From CABZJG01 sp965659715 (GTDB lineage Bacteria; Pseudomonadota; Alphaproteobacteria; Rhodobacterales; Rhodobacteraceae), in NCBI GenBank assembly GCA_965659715.1, contig CBFHXE010000005.1, positions 1 to 64,000 on the forward strand: a DNA stretch of 64,000 nt. Direction: 5' to 3'. The notes beneath the pieces are model-generated. The model saw only the letters and a list, made by a program, of their open reading frames with translations, did no database searches and was not told the DNA's origin. This document shows, piece after piece, positions 10,401-18,960 of this stretch (within the stretch, counting starts at the first letter, position 1; each line of letters opens with the position of its first letter). The position numbers and the translations under genes were made by a program.

Positions 10401-11076
10401 CAAATGTGCCTTGGGCTGAGTCCACTTCGCCAGCAGCAATCAACTGGTTGTTGTTGCGCACAACAGTAATCAATTCGTTTGCGGTGACATTATAAGATTC
10501 AAGCCGCAGCGGGTCGATCGAAACCTCGACCATTTCCTGACGGTTGCCTGATATTGCGGCTTCCAGTACGGCATCAATGGCTTCGATCTTATCTTGCAGG
10601 TCCTCGGCAACGCGTGTCATCGTGCGCTCGGGAACATTGCCGGTCAGGTTGACAATGATGATCGGAAATTCCGAGAAATTAATTTCATTAATAGAATACT
10701 TATCCGCACCTTCGGGAAATTTGGCCTCAACAGAATTCATCGCGTCACGGACATCTGCCAGTGTTTTGGCTTTGTCCCAACCAAATTCGAACTCAAGCGC
10801 AACACCGGCATAGTTTTCAGCCGCTGAAGCGGTGATTTTCTTTAAGCCAGCCAAATCCGCCAATTCGGTTTCCATTGGCTTGACCAAGAGAGTTTCACTG
10901 TCGGCAGCAGAAATCCCTGGGAAGGGAACGGAAATAAACAGCACAGGCACTTGGATATCTGGCTCACCCTCTTTGGGTAGTCCCGTATAGGCAAAAATGC
11001 CTGCGGTCAGTGCTGCAAGGATCAGTGCAACAATCATACGGGCCCGTTCGGCGGCCCAGTCTACCAAACCAGTCAT
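7489..11076 (-). CDS. RND-family efflux permease (AcrB-like, extended)
   Basis: This is a 1195-residue inner-membrane RND pump, longer than typical AcrB (about 1050). It has the usual two halves, each a membrane helix, a large periplasmic domain and a helix bundle; halves begin near MIVALILAALTAGIFAYTG and LVAGNPIMPLVTIAAVALFA. The extra length comes mostly from the hydrophobic insert before the second half and from a C-terminal tail. In the fourth helix the motif is GMLVDGAIVVVE, with one Asp where AcrB has the Asp-Asp pair of its proton relay, so coupling residues may differ. The start overlaps the stop of the adaptor gene by 4 bases (ATGA). No TolC-like outer-membrane gene is adjacent. Substrate is unknown. 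Confidence 0.9.
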   Translation of the reverse strand: MTGLVDWAAERARMIVALILAALTAGIFAYTGLPKEGEPDIQVPVLFISVPFPGISAADSETLLVKPMETELADLAGLKKITASAAENYAGVALEFEFGWDKAKTLADVRDAMNSVEAKFPEGADKYSINEINFSEFPIIIVNLTGNVPERTMTRVAEDLQDKIEAIDAVLEAAISGNRQEMVEVSIDPLRLESYNVTANELITVVRNNNQLIAAGEVDSAQGTFAVKIPSSFDEPRDIYSLPVKTNGDRVVTLGDLATIKLTFEDRAGTARFNGETTVALQVVKRKGFNLIKTAKLIDELVEAEKATWPQDLRAAINVGTSNDQSRVVDSMVSQLEGSVLTAIALVMMVVLSSLGTRAALLVGFAIPTSFLLSFVLMGVMGITISNIVMFGLILAVGMLVDGAIVVVEYADKKIAEGVGPMSAYVEAAKRMFWPVVSSTATTLCAFLPMLFWPGVAGQFMGMLPVTLIFVLSASLIVALVFLPIIGGVSGRLSRVFENGSDFLRAALPWAVRAALVPMVFYAVFLSAMQVVNPAYLLGLDRDSLGIWAIFPGAAMFILSAFAGSTILGSVKIERPAKRVQVGYRRTLFGYFIKLVAGNPIMPLVTIAAVALFAISVFTYYGSNNNGVEFFVESEPEQAIVYVKARGNLSLEEKDDLLRQAEKIVIDHPGIATVFSFAGAGGLNQNTAGASTPKDTIGRIQLETIPWEDRRGRPELDGNLVVDELTAQLKQIPGIQIEVLALGRGPASSKPVHLRLTGDNWDDLLASTEKMRSVFDDTYGLNLIEDTLPLPGIDWQIDVDVEKAGRYGADVATVGGMVQLVTRGLLLDTMRVDSSDEEVEIRVRLPREDRFLSTLDTLKVRTQDGLVPLSNFITRKPVKKLAEINRIDQKRYFDIKAAVLPNLKKAEIDDNGESRDVIINANERIAYLTEYLEANPLPAGISWEWTGDQQDQAESQAFLSSAFSAALALMFIILLAQFNSFYNATIVLLAVVLSTVGVLIGMLVMNQAFSTIMTGTGIVALAGIVVNNNIVLIDTYQDLSKYMPRVEAIIRTAEQRIRPVLLTTITTMAGLAPMMFGLSLDFIGGGYSVDSPTALWWKQLATAVVFGLGIATVLTLVFTPALLSSRVWVVTYAKWFANALRVLGANRQANIAQDWALRRKAKRIKQPEIIWSDLIGSDGKDNPLDVSATPLRAAE

Positions 11077-12377
11077 TGTGTTATCTCCCGGTATGTCGGC
11101 GTAACTTCAATGCCATCATTGACATATTCTTGACCCACCACAATTACGGCAACTTCATCAGGCAACCCTGAAAGCCAGACACCTTCTATGGTATCCCGCA
11201 ATAAGTCAACTTCCTTGAATATCGCGATATTACCTTTTCCGACCAACCTAAGTCCTAAGTTGCCGTCATCATTTAGTGTCAATGCAGATTGTGGAAGCAG
11301 GTGCGCCTGCTTGCCCTCTGATGCAATAAGGATTTCCGCGGTTTGCCCATCGCGAATGCTGCGGTCTGGGTTTGGCACCTCTATTTCCACTCGAAATGTG
11401 CGGGTCAAAGGATCAGCAGCACGAGAAATAAAGGTTACATTTCCAAACACTGCTTGGCCAGAAACCAGCTGCGTGGCTGTTTTGGCTCCGATTTGAACCC
11501 GTTGAACTTCGCCTTCAGGAACAAAACCAACAACCTTAATGGGGTCGATTTGGATAATCGTTGCGCACAGTGAGCCGGGTTGAAGTAGGCTTCCAATTTC
11601 TGCTGTATCGGTTTCTAAAATACCTTTGAACGGAGCAACCAGAGTGAGACGTTCAATTTCTTTTTCTGCCGATGCAACCACTGCTTCAGCGGATTGTATC
11701 CGAGAGCGGGTAGACTCAAAGCCGGCCTTGGCTGTCGCAACGCTTGCTTCGGCAGATCGGGTTGCCGCCTGTGCGGACGTAACGCGCGTTTCCGTTGCAT
11801 AGCCTCCCTCGGCCAGTTTCTCGGCGGCATTTAGGTTGAACTGTGCCTCTTCAAGCCGCGATTGCGCTTCTTCTAACCGGGCTTGGGTTTCTGGAACCCG
11901 GGCTTTGGCTTCGGCCAAACGCGCCACGGCATCAGCCAGACTGGTTGATCGCGTTCCAGGATCCAATTGGCACAAGATTTGGTTGGGGTTGATCAAACTG
12001 CCTTTGCGCAGGGGCTCAGAAATGACCTGACCGGAGGTTTCGGCGCGCACTTGGACTTGCCGCGCTGCCTCGGTTTGACCACGCAGAACTACGGCGCTGT
12101 CGATTTCTTGCGCTTTGGATTTCACTGCAACGACTTTTATCAGCTCTGCGCTGGCAGGATCATCCTCGGTAGCGGCCTCTTCTTTTTGCGCGTTTTCTGA
12201 GCTTGGTTTAGTGACATCTTGCTGCTCTACAACCGCTGGCGCGTTGCCCAGTACAGCACTCACAAGGGTGCTTAGCGGTGCTCCCTGCGAAACAGCGCGG
12301 AGCGCATCTCTTTCAAATACCAACAGATAAAGAAACGCTGTCACCAAAATTGCTGTCAAAAAAGATATTATTCGCAT
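11073..12377 (-). CDS. RND periplasmic adaptor (HlyD/AcrA-type membrane fusion protein)
   Basis: This 434-residue protein links an RND pump to the outer-membrane channel. An N-terminal membrane segment (residues 3-21) is followed by an acidic stretch, a lipoyl-like segment (VQVRAETSGQVISEPLRKGS), an Ala/Glu-rich coiled-coil hairpin (about 165-250) and a beta-barrel region (LTLVAPFKGILETDTAEIG). It precedes the RND permease with a 4-base overlap, so the two are translated together. The upstream 222 bases separate it from the divergent TPR gene and should hold the promoter, but I see no convincing boxes or nearby regulator gene. Confidence 0.9.
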   Translation of the reverse strand: MRIISFLTAILVTAFLYLLVFERDALRAVSQGAPLSTLVSAVLGNAPAVVEQQDVTKPSSENAQKEEAATEDDPASAELIKVVAVKSKAQEIDSAVVLRGQTEAARQVQVRAETSGQVISEPLRKGSLINPNQILCQLDPGTRSTSLADAVARLAEAKARVPETQARLEEAQSRLEEAQFNLNAAEKLAEGGYATETRVTSAQAATRSAEASVATAKAGFESTRSRIQSAEAVVASAEKEIERLTLVAPFKGILETDTAEIGSLLQPGSLCATIIQIDPIKVVGFVPEGEVQRVQIGAKTATQLVSGQAVFGNVTFISRAADPLTRTFRVEIEVPNPDRSIRDGQTAEILIASEGKQAHLLPQSALTLNDDGNLGLRLVGKGNIAIFKEVDLLRDTIEGVWLSGLPDEVAVIVVGQEYVNDGIEVTPTYREITQ

Positions 12378-12599
12378 TCGTTATTTTCCGCGCTCAATGA
12401 GTTATGCTGATTTTTTCAGACATTTCAATTTGCATATAAAGCTAATATTGATACGTTTAAACCGTTCATTCAGATTAAAATTTTCTAAAACCCGAAGCAA
12501 GGTATGGTATCTCTTTATCATGCTCGGCTTTCGTTTCTGACTTGGCACTTGTGACCAGACAAGGTAAGAGTTTTCCAAACCAACCAAAGAGGCAATATC

Positions 12600-13259
12600 G
12601 TGAGCGAAACAGACAGCTTTATCGAAGAGGTAACAGAGGAAGTTCGGCGGGACCGATTGTTTGGGCTGATGCGCCGTTATGGCTGGATCGCAGTGCTTGT
12701 TGTTTTACTTGTTGTAGGCGGTGCGGCATACCGTGAATATAGTCGTGCGTCCGAGCAGGCCGCGGCTCAGGCTTTGGGTGACGCGCTGTTGGCGGCGCTT
12801 GATAATGAAGATACAGCTGCGCGCTCTGCGGCGCTTGGGACAGTTCAATCCAACTCAGCCGAAGCGGCGGCAATCGTTACAATTTTACAGGCGGGTATAT
12901 TGGCCGAAGAGGGCAAAAACGCGGATATTCTGAAGCTTTTGCAGCCCATTGTTGATAATCAAAATCTCAATCAGGACTATCGCGACTTGGCGCATTTCAA
13001 ACAGCTTCTTCATGCAGATGGGGTGCTTGATGTGACGCAGCGCACAGAAGGTTTCCAAGTCCTAGCTGAGCCCGGCAAACCACTACGAGTTTTGGCCGAG
13101 GAACAATTGGCGTTGCTCGAACTGCAAGCCGGCAATCAAGATGCCGCCGTGCGCCGGCTCACCGCGCTTTTAGAAGATGCAGATCTGACCCAGAATTTGC
13201 AGCAGCGCACGCGCCAATTGCTGATTGCATTGGGACAGGATATGGCAAACGGCAACTGA
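12600..13259 (+). CDS. YfgM-like membrane-anchored TPR protein
   Basis: This 219-residue protein has a short cytoplasmic N-terminus, one membrane segment (about residues 25-42, WIAVLVVLLVVGGAAYREYS) and a helical periplasmic domain rich in Ala, Leu and Gln, as in the TPR_21/YfgM family. E. coli YfgM is an ancillary SecYEG subunit that works with the chaperone PpiD. The order here, followed by bamB and der, is the same as E. coli yfgM-bamB-der and supports the assignment. The start is GTG at 12600, with AGAGG 7 bases upstream. The gap to bamB is 36 bases, so the genes probably share a transcript. Confidence 0.8.
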   Translation: MSETDSFIEEVTEEVRRDRLFGLMRRYGWIAVLVVLLVVGGAAYREYSRASEQAAAQALGDALLAALDNEDTAARSAALGTVQSNSAEAAAIVTILQAGILAEEGKNADILKLLQPIVDNQNLNQDYRDLAHFKQLLHADGVLDVTQRTEGFQVLAEPGKPLRVLAEEQLALLELQAGNQDAAVRRLTALLEDADLTQNLQQRTRQLLIALGQDMANGN

Positions 13260-13295
13260 TCAGTCTATGGACGTAGTTGAAGGGGAGCACTGAAG

Positions 13296-14618
13296 GTGAA
13301 ACGCGCGATACTACCCACCTTCTTAATGATGGCGTTTGCGGCCACCGGCTGTACAGACCCGGATAACGCCTTGTCTGGAAAACGCGAGCCTGTAACAGCT
13401 ATTTTAGCTGATGTCGGCGCCCAGCTTGACGGCCAGCAAGAAAATCAATCTAGGACCTTTGAGGCTCCGAGCGAAAAAAACAATAGCAACTGGCCACAGG
13501 GCCATGGAACTCCGAAAACCAGAACCACACATCCTGCGCTTGCCGCATCGCTCTCAAAAGCCTGGTCCGCGCCAATTGGCCGGGGTGACCGGCAACGTGT
13601 GCGCATTTCTGCAGATCCTATTTTTGTCGATGGGATGATCGTGACCCTTGATAGTCAGTCTCTTCTGGCTGCAACCTCCGCTGCTGGTGCGCGACTTTGG
13701 TCGCTTGATTTAACGCCAGCGGGCGAACAAGCGGGCGAAGCTGATGGCGGCGGGCTCGCCGCGGGAGGCGGCAAAATTTATGTTACCACCGGATATGGTG
13801 AAATGGCCGCTATTGATCCTAAAACTGGTGAAAAAATCTGGAGCCAATCGCTCATGGCTTTGGCCGCCGGTCGGCCGGCGTATTCTAATGGCCTTGTCTA
13901 CGTGGTTAGCGGAGCCGCTACCAGTTGGGCGGTTGAGGCAGATAACGGCCGAGTGCGCTGGCAAATAGATGGCCTCAGTGATCTAAACATGCGGCGAGGA
14001 TCCACTGGGCCAGCTGTTTCTGACAAGTTGGTGCTGTTTGGCTATGGCTCTGGGGATGTGCAAGCGGCCTTTCGAAAAGGCGGATTGGTCCTTTGGACCG
14101 CCACCTTGGCCGGTGCGCGCATCGGGCAGGCTATTTCTACCATAAACGGTATCGGCGCGAGCCCTGTGATTTCTGGCAAGCGAGTTTATGCGGCCAATGC
14201 ATCGGGCCGCCTTGTGGCAATGAACCTTGACAGCGGGGCGCGGCTTTGGACGGCGCCGCACGGGGCGCTCACCCCGCTTTGGGTCGCCGGTGGGTCGGTA
14301 TTTTTGATCAATGACATCGGCCAGTTGGTCCGTGTCGATGCTCGCAACGGAAAAACCATCTGGGCGACCGATTTGCCAACCGATAAAGCGTCGCTTTCAT
14401 GGCGCAGCACCGAGGTGATTGCCCATCATGGGCCGATTTTGGCCGGCGGGCGGTTGATTGTCGCCTCGGGTGATGGGCTTTTGCGCCAATTTGATCCTGC
14501 CTCTGGAACGGAACTTGACGCAGTAAAAATTCCCGGTGGGGCGACCACCAGCCCTATTGTCGCTAATGGTGTTCTTTATGTTGTCTCCAAAAACGGCAAA
14601 TTACACGCTTTCCGCTAG
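13296..14618 (+). CDS. bamB: BamB-like outer membrane assembly lipoprotein (PQQ-type beta propeller)
   Basis: This 440-residue protein carries a lipoprotein signal (about residues 1-19, ending AATGC, with the Cys at 19 as the lipidation site) and repeated beta-propeller blades with motifs such as ARLWSLDL, KTGEKIWSQSL and NGKTIWATDLP. BamB is a scaffold of the BAM complex, which folds outer-membrane beta-barrel proteins. Alternative annotation is a PQQ-repeat protein of unknown role, but the yfgM-bamB-der order argues for BamB. The start is GTG at 13296 with GGGGAG 8 bases upstream. A 47-base gap precedes der. Confidence 0.88.
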   Translation: MKRAILPTFLMMAFAATGCTDPDNALSGKREPVTAILADVGAQLDGQQENQSRTFEAPSEKNNSNWPQGHGTPKTRTTHPALAASLSKAWSAPIGRGDRQRVRISADPIFVDGMIVTLDSQSLLAATSAAGARLWSLDLTPAGEQAGEADGGGLAAGGGKIYVTTGYGEMAAIDPKTGEKIWSQSLMALAAGRPAYSNGLVYVVSGAATSWAVEADNGRVRWQIDGLSDLNMRRGSTGPAVSDKLVLFGYGSGDVQAAFRKGGLVLWTATLAGARIGQAISTINGIGASPVISGKRVYAANASGRLVAMNLDSGARLWTAPHGALTPLWVAGGSVFLINDIGQLVRVDARNGKTIWATDLPTDKASLSWRSTEVIAHHGPILAGGRLIVASGDGLLRQFDPASGTELDAVKIPGGATTSPIVANGVLYVVSKNGKLHAFR

Positions 14619-14665
14619 GTTAAAACTGGTGTAAGCGGCAATTCTTTAATGAGCGGAGCGCCTAG

Positions 14666-16102
14666 ATGAGCTTTTCTTTGGCCATTGTTGGCCGGCCCAA
14701 TGTCGGCAAATCAACACTGTTCAACAGGTTGGTTGGAAAACGTCTGGCTTTGGTTGATGACCAACCGGGGGTGACCCGCGATCTGCGTGAAGGCGCGGCG
14801 CGGCTCGGAGATCTGCGTTTTACGGTGATTGATACCGCCGGTCTGGAAGAGGCCACCGACGAAAGCCTGCAAGGCCGGATGCGGCGGTTGACCGAACGGG
14901 CGGTTGATATGGCTGATATTTGCCTCTTTATGATTGATGCCCGCGCCGGGGTAACACCCACCGACGAAATTTTTGCTGAAATTCTGCGCAAACGGGCCGC
15001 ACATGTGATTTTGGCGGCGAATAAAGGCGAAGGCTCAGCCGCGGATGCCGGTGTGATCGAAGCCTGGTCATTGGGCTTGGGCGAGCCGCTGCGCCTGTCC
15101 GCCGAGCACGGCGAGGGGATGGCGGATTTGCTGTCTATGCTGATGCCTTTGGCCGACGGGTTTGAAGAGCGCGCCATCGAAGAGGCCGCAGAAATCGATG
15201 TGGATGTGGATGAAGACGCATCGGACAGCTACCGCTTGCCGACCAAGCAAAAGCCGCTGCAGGTGGCGGTTGTCGGGCGGCCGAATGCCGGCAAATCAAC
15301 GCTGATTAATAAAATCCTAGGTGAGGATCGGCTTCTAACCGGTCCAGAGGCGGGGATTACCCGCGATGCGATTTCGCTACAGATCGACTGGCAGGGCACG
15401 CCGATGCGGGTGTTCGACACGGCTGGGATGCGCAAAAAGGCAAAAGTGCAGGATAAAGTTGAAAAACTGTCTGTCAGCGACGGGCTGCGGGCGGTGAAAT
15501 TTGCCGAAGTGGTCGTGGTCTTGCTGGACGCAGCGATCCCGTTTGAACAACAGGACCTGCGCATCGCCGATTTGGCCGAGCGTGAGGGGCGCGCCGTGGT
15601 GGTTGCGGTCAACAAATGGGATGTCGAGGACGAAAAACAGCAAAAGCTTTCGCATCTAAAAGAAGCTTTTGAGCGGCTGCTGCCGCAACTGCGCGGCGCG
15701 CCGCTTGTAACTGTGTCTGCCAAAACCGGCCGTGGGCTTGACCGGCTGCACCAAGCGGTGATGCGCGCGCATGAGGTCTGGAACACGCGGGTCACAACCG
15801 CGCAGCTCAACCGCTGGCTGGCGGGTATGGTCGAAGCCCATCCGCCGCCCGCACCGGGCGGGCGCCGGATCAAGCTTCGCTATATGACCCAAACCAAAAC
15901 CCGTCCCCCGGGCTTTGTGGTGATGTGTTCGCATCCCGATAAACTGCCGGAAAGCTATTCGCGCTATCTGGTTAATGCACTGCGGCTTGATTTTGATATG
16001 CCGGGCACGCCGATCCGCCTGCACATGCGCTCACAGGCGGATAAAAATCCCTATAAAAACCGCAAAAAATCCACCCCGTCGCGGCTAAAGAAACATCTTT
16101 AG
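14666..16102 (+). CDS. der: Ribosome-associated GTPase Der (EngA)
   Basis: This 478-residue essential GTPase of 50S subunit assembly has two tandem G domains and a C-terminal KH-like domain. The first G domain starts at residue 9 with GRPNVGKST, followed by the DTAG switch motif; the second starts near residue 202 with GRPNAGKST, followed by FDTAGMRKK and NKWD (about residue 314). The C-terminus has FVVMCSHPDKLPESY and a basic tail ending KKSTPSRLKKHL. The ATG at 14666 is preceded by GGAG. Base composition here is clearly more GC-rich than the flanks. It converges on serS with an 18-base gap. Confidence 0.97.
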   Translation: MSFSLAIVGRPNVGKSTLFNRLVGKRLALVDDQPGVTRDLREGAARLGDLRFTVIDTAGLEEATDESLQGRMRRLTERAVDMADICLFMIDARAGVTPTDEIFAEILRKRAAHVILAANKGEGSAADAGVIEAWSLGLGEPLRLSAEHGEGMADLLSMLMPLADGFEERAIEEAAEIDVDVDEDASDSYRLPTKQKPLQVAVVGRPNAGKSTLINKILGEDRLLTGPEAGITRDAISLQIDWQGTPMRVFDTAGMRKKAKVQDKVEKLSVSDGLRAVKFAEVVVVLLDAAIPFEQQDLRIADLAEREGRAVVVAVNKWDVEDEKQQKLSHLKEAFERLLPQLRGAPLVTVSAKTGRGLDRLHQAVMRAHEVWNTRVTTAQLNRWLAGMVEAHPPPAPGGRRIKLRYMTQTKTRPPGFVVMCSHPDKLPESYSRYLVNALRLDFDMPGTPIRLHMRSQADKNPYKNRKKSTPSRLKKHL

Positions 16103-16120
16103 TATAGCGGTGCAGCGGCG

Positions 16121-17410
16121 CTAGACCAAGCTGCCGTCTGCGGCCAATGTGGTTTTGCCGCCAAGATAAGCGTGCAGCGCAGCTGGCAGCGCCACCGATC
16201 CATCCGGCTGCTGGCCGTTTTCCAGAACCGCGATCAAACAGCGGCCAACGGCCACGCCCGATCCGTTCAGCGTGTGCACAAACTCGGGCTTGCCGCCGCC
16301 TTCGGGCTTATAGCGGGCATTCATCCGCCGGGCCTGAAAATCACCGCAGACCGAAACCGAACTTATTTCGCGAAAGGTGTTCTGCCCCGGCAGCCAGACC
16401 TCAAGGTCATGGGTTTTGCGCGCGCCAAACCCCATATCACCGGTGCAAAGAACCATCACCCGATAGGGCAGCTCTAGCTTTTCCAATATGGCCTCGGCAC
16501 ATTTGGTCATGCGCTCATGTTCTTCTAGCGCGCTTTCCGGCGTGCAGATGGTGACCATTTCAACCTTTTCAAATTGATGCTGGCGCAGCATGCCGGCGGT
16601 GTCTTTGCCCGCTGATCCTGCTTCGGAGCGAAAACATAGCGTATGCGCGGTCATCCGCATGGGCAGCGCGGCTGCGTCAACCATTTCGCCGGCCACAGTG
16701 TTGGTCAGCGTGACCTCGGATGTGGGAATCAGCCACCAGCCATTGGTGGTTTGATAGCTGTCTTCGGCAAATTTTGGCAATTGCCCTGTGCCCCGCATGG
16801 CCGCATCGCGCACCAGAACCGGGGTGTTTACCTCGCTCAGCCCGTGCTCATCAATATGCACATCCAGCATGAATTGCGCCAGCGCCCGATGCAGCCGCGC
16901 CACAGCGCCGCGCAAAAGCACAAAGCGTGATCCAGAGAGTTTGGCCGCAGTTTCAAAATCCATCCCCGCAGCCACGCCGGGCAGGTCGAAATGCTCGCGC
17001 GCGTTGTTGATCTGGCGCGGGCTGCCCCAGCTGCGCACTTCCACATTACCCGCCTCATCTTCACCTTCGGGCACATCATCAAGCGCCAGATTTTCGATGC
17101 CCATCAGCTGCGCTTCCAGCTCGCTATCAATCTCTTTGGCTTTGGCATTCATTTCCGCCACTTCCGCCTTTTTCGCCGCCACCAAGGCCCGCAGCCGTTC
17201 AAATTCGACCTCATCACCGCTGGCTTTGGCGGCGCCGACGGATTTGCTGGCTTTGTTTTGTTCCGCCTGCGCGGTTTCGGCGGCCAGTATGGCCGCGCGG
17301 CGGCGGCTGTCGATTTCCAAAAGCGACGCGGACGCAGCCGATACTCCACGCCGCGCCAAAGCGGCGTCAAAAGCGGTTGGATTATCGCGAATGGCCCGGA
17401 TGTCATGCAT
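16121..17410 (-). CDS. serS: Serine--tRNA ligase
   Basis: This 429-residue class II aminoacyl-tRNA synthetase charges tRNA-Ser and tRNA-Sec with serine. It has the N-terminal helical coiled-coil arm (about residues 30-105, rich in Lys, Glu and Ala) that contacts the tRNA, motif 2 as FRSEAGSAGKDTAGMLRQHQ and motif 3 as NGSGVAVGRCLIAVLENGQ. The start at 17410 (protein beginning MHDIRAIRDNP) is chosen because AGGAGA lies about 8 bases upstream and homologues begin there; an open frame extends 18 codons further. It is transcribed after the upstream pentapeptide-repeat gene on the same strand (81-base gap), possibly independently. Confidence 0.97.
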   Translation of the reverse strand: MHDIRAIRDNPTAFDAALARRGVSAASASLLEIDSRRRAAILAAETAQAEQNKASKSVGAAKASGDEVEFERLRALVAAKKAEVAEMNAKAKEIDSELEAQLMGIENLALDDVPEGEDEAGNVEVRSWGSPRQINNAREHFDLPGVAAGMDFETAAKLSGSRFVLLRGAVARLHRALAQFMLDVHIDEHGLSEVNTPVLVRDAAMRGTGQLPKFAEDSYQTTNGWWLIPTSEVTLTNTVAGEMVDAAALPMRMTAHTLCFRSEAGSAGKDTAGMLRQHQFEKVEMVTICTPESALEEHERMTKCAEAILEKLELPYRVMVLCTGDMGFGARKTHDLEVWLPGQNTFREISSVSVCGDFQARRMNARYKPEGGGKPEFVHTLNGSGVAVGRCLIAVLENGQQPDGSVALPAALHAYLGGKTTLAADGSLV

Positions 17411-17491
17411 TTGGAAATCTCCTGTTTTTTGCCGAGTCTTTTTACTGGCGCCCTTATGCACCACTTCGCGCCCTAAGGGTAGGGGGATTGA

Positions 17492-18742
17492 TTAGGTGGA
17501 TTTATTTGTCTTTTTGGCCGGTTTTTTAGCTGGCTTTTTACGCTGCTTTTTAGCTGGCTTTTCGGGCGGCTTTGGCGGTGTGTAGCCTGCGGGGTTGTCC
17601 AGCCATTTCCGGTATTCGTCATAAAACGCATCAAGCTTTAATGCATGTTCCGGCCAATGCTTTGGCCAATTCAGATGTTCGGGAAAAGTGACCGAACCAT
17701 CGCGAAACATTCCATTGAGCTGCGCTTGAGTGATGTCGCTATTAGTAAAATCCGCCTTACGAGCAAATGCTTTGTTAAAAGTGACATTTGAAAGGTCGGA
17801 GTATTGCAAATTGTTAAGACTGAAATTTGCCCCCGTCATATCAGCGCGCTCAAGCCAAGCCCCCTTAAGCAGGCTTGCGTTAAATTGCGCATGGGCAAAA
17901 TCACCGCCCTGCATATCTGCCTGTTTCAGATTGGCAAGCCGCAAATCCAACCGATAGTCTTTAGCACTTTCCAGATTTATTTTATCCGCGCTGCGGCGGC
18001 CAATAACGCCTAGCGCCGTTTGAATGTCATTGCGGGGAAGCTCATCAGCGACCTCGTCGGCATTTTGCGCTCTGGTATCCCACGGCGCGTTGGTGCGGAT
18101 ATAGGCGCATAAAATCTGCATCACTGGGATATGATCGCGGTCGCTGTCCTGCGCGATGCGTTCCAGCGCATAAATCGATCCTATGCGGACCTCTAAATTG
18201 GGTTCGGTACCTTCGGTGGATGTGCCATCATTGCCCGTGACTTTGACCGTTTTATCCGCGCCCAATCCGGCCACCGCCTTGGTGATACGGTCGGTGATCA
18301 GCCCTTGTTCTGCTGCCTCGGTGGTGCGTTCGCTGGCTTTGGTGCTGCGTTCATTGATCCAAAGCTTTATCAGCCCCAAGGGAATTGTGCTGGCCGCCAC
18401 CAAAACGCCCAAAAGCACCGCCACCGCATAGGCTAAATTGCGGATGTCTTCGGTTGCGGGGGGCTCTTTACCCGCCTCAGCCCGCAAAAGATCAACCATA
18501 CCGGCCACCGAGCGGATGATATCCCAGAGGTAAAAGATGCACGCATAGGCAAACAGCAAAACCCCAAGCGACCAAACCAGCTCAACATAATTGGTTTTGA
18601 TGAAGCTGCTAACCTTGCGGCCAGCTTTCAGAGCAAGCCGAAAGAAAAGCCAAAGGCCTGCGATCCCTAACACTGGGCTCAAAAGCAAAATGACTTTATG
18701 GGTCGAAACCCAATTAATTACCTTAAGTAGAAAATCCGTCAT
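17492..18742 (-). CDS. Membrane protein with pentapeptide repeats and basic Lys/Pro tail
   Basis: I do not recognise a named family for the whole 416-residue protein. It has three likely membrane segments in the N-terminal half (about 18-38, 55-75 and 105-128), a helical linker, and then pentapeptide repeats (about residues 255-330) such as ANLKQADMQGGDF and ADMTGANFSLNNL, which form a four-sided beta-helix. The C-terminus is a basic run of KKPAKK-type repeats that could bind nucleic acid or anionic lipid. Membrane-anchored pentapeptide proteins are often of unknown function. ATG at 18742 is chosen; a GTG directly before it (18745) is equally possible. A neighbour of serS, with no operon partner upstream. 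Confidence 0.75.
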   Translation of the reverse strand: MTDFLLKVINWVSTHKVILLLSPVLGIAGLWLFFRLALKAGRKVSSFIKTNYVELVWSLGVLLFAYACIFYLWDIIRSVAGMVDLLRAEAGKEPPATEDIRNLAYAVAVLLGVLVAASTIPLGLIKLWINERSTKASERTTEAAEQGLITDRITKAVAGLGADKTVKVTGNDGTSTEGTEPNLEVRIGSIYALERIAQDSDRDHIPVMQILCAYIRTNAPWDTRAQNADEVADELPRNDIQTALGVIGRRSADKINLESAKDYRLDLRLANLKQADMQGGDFAHAQFNASLLKGAWLERADMTGANFSLNNLQYSDLSNVTFNKAFARKADFTNSDITQAQLNGMFRDGSVTFPEHLNWPKHWPEHALKLDAFYDEYRKWLDNPAGYTPPKPPEKPAKKQRKKPAKKPAKKTNKST

Positions 18743-18960
18743 CACATATAACCTAAAGCAGAATAGAGTCAGTCAACGGCATTTTCGTGCGTCAAGCAAG
18801 GTAAACTGCGCCTTTGGTTGGCGAATTTGGCACCGCCCTGATACTGCCGCGATACCGACGTAAAACAGATGCCCCATTTTGCGCCGTTTCGCCCCTTGCA
18901 AACAGCCGCCGCTGCGCATAGGTTCGCGCAAAATGTGAAGTTTTACAGACAGGACAGACA

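Noticed and set aside
15229..15873. 214-codon open frame on the minus strand within der
   Set aside because: It lies fully inside a clear der gene in GC-rich sequence, where antisense frames stay open by chance; composition (Ser/Arg/Cys) is not protein-like.
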